Source: Candidatus Poseidoniaceae archaeon | Lineage (GTDB): Archaea; Thermoplasmatota; Poseidoniia; Poseidoniales; Poseidoniaceae | Length of the DNA stretch: 14,594 bases | NCBI GenBank assembly: GCA_022424925.1 | Contig: JAKMGM010000163.1 | Span: 1-14,594 of the forward strand | Reading direction: 5' to 3' | Part shown: positions 14,551 through 14,594 of the stretch, piece by piece | Numbering within the stretch: position 1 is the stretch's first letter | Layout of the letters: the number at the start of each line of letters is the position of its first letter | Translations under genes and position numbers: made by a program | The notes under the pieces: model-generated | Databases searched by the model: none | What the model was told of the DNA's origin: nothing | The model's input: only the letters and a program-made list of their open reading frames with translations

Positions 14551-14594
14551 ATGGGTCTACGCAAGGGCAAGAAAAAGAAGGGACAAACCCTACC
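14551..14594 (+). CDS. Start of a basic protein, partial
   Basis: Only the first 14 codons are in the window, reading MGLRKGKKKKGQTL. The gene runs off the right edge. The start is well supported by the GAGGTGA ribosome binding site 5 nt upstream. The strongly Lys-rich N-terminus suggests a nucleic-acid- or ribosome-associated protein, but too little is visible to name a family. Confidence 0.55.
   Translation, partial: MGLRKGKKKKGQTL

Overview
The window looks like a piece of a chromosome from a marine euryarchaeon of the Thermoplasmatota, most likely Poseidoniales (Marine Group II). This is an inference. It rests on an archaeal-type primase small subunit, a transketolase split into two genes, futalosine-pathway genes of the kind also found in Thermoplasma relatives, a secreted WD40-like surface protein, GGAGGTG-type Shine-Dalgarno sites, moderate GC and very tight gene packing. 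No rRNA, tRNA, mobile element or CRISPR array is visible.

Left block (1-4145, minus strand). An OPT-family transporter is followed by the two transketolase subunit genes, which overlap by 4 bp (ATGA), and then by the 5' part of a MazG-like nucleotide pyrophosphohydrolase that runs off the left edge. A divergent promoter region (4146-4267) separates this block from a PMR1/SPCA-like P-type Ca2+/Mn2+ ATPase on the plus strand.

Middle block (7214-12445). Three menaquinone (futalosine pathway) genes lie here: mqnE and mqnA as a pair, then mqnD. A minus-strand gene for a large membrane-anchored WD40-like surface protein sits between mqnA and mqnD. MqnA removes water from chorismate to give 3-enolpyruvylbenzoate, MqnE joins that to adenosine by SAM radical chemistry, and MqnD acts near the end of the naphthoate branch. 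The intervening steps (deaminase/nucleosidase and MqnC) are not encoded here.

Right block (12442-14594, plus strand). mqnD overlaps, by GTGA, a half-length homologue of deoxyhypusine hydroxylase (DOHH). That gene overlaps a small Cys/His putative zinc protein. Then come the DNA primase small subunit and the first 14 codons of a basic protein that leaves the window.

The most interesting item is the DOHH homologue. It has both His-Glu iron-ligand motifs of one half of eukaryotic DOHH at the same 33-residue spacing, plus the SVDPAPP segment that links the two halves in eukaryotes. This suggests a homodimeric, single-domain hypusine-forming enzyme in an archaeon. Other points to check are a primase small subunit without the usual zinc-binding cysteines, a hairpin covering the ribosome binding site of the P-type ATPase, and a three-arm inverted repeat between the OPT and transketolase genes.
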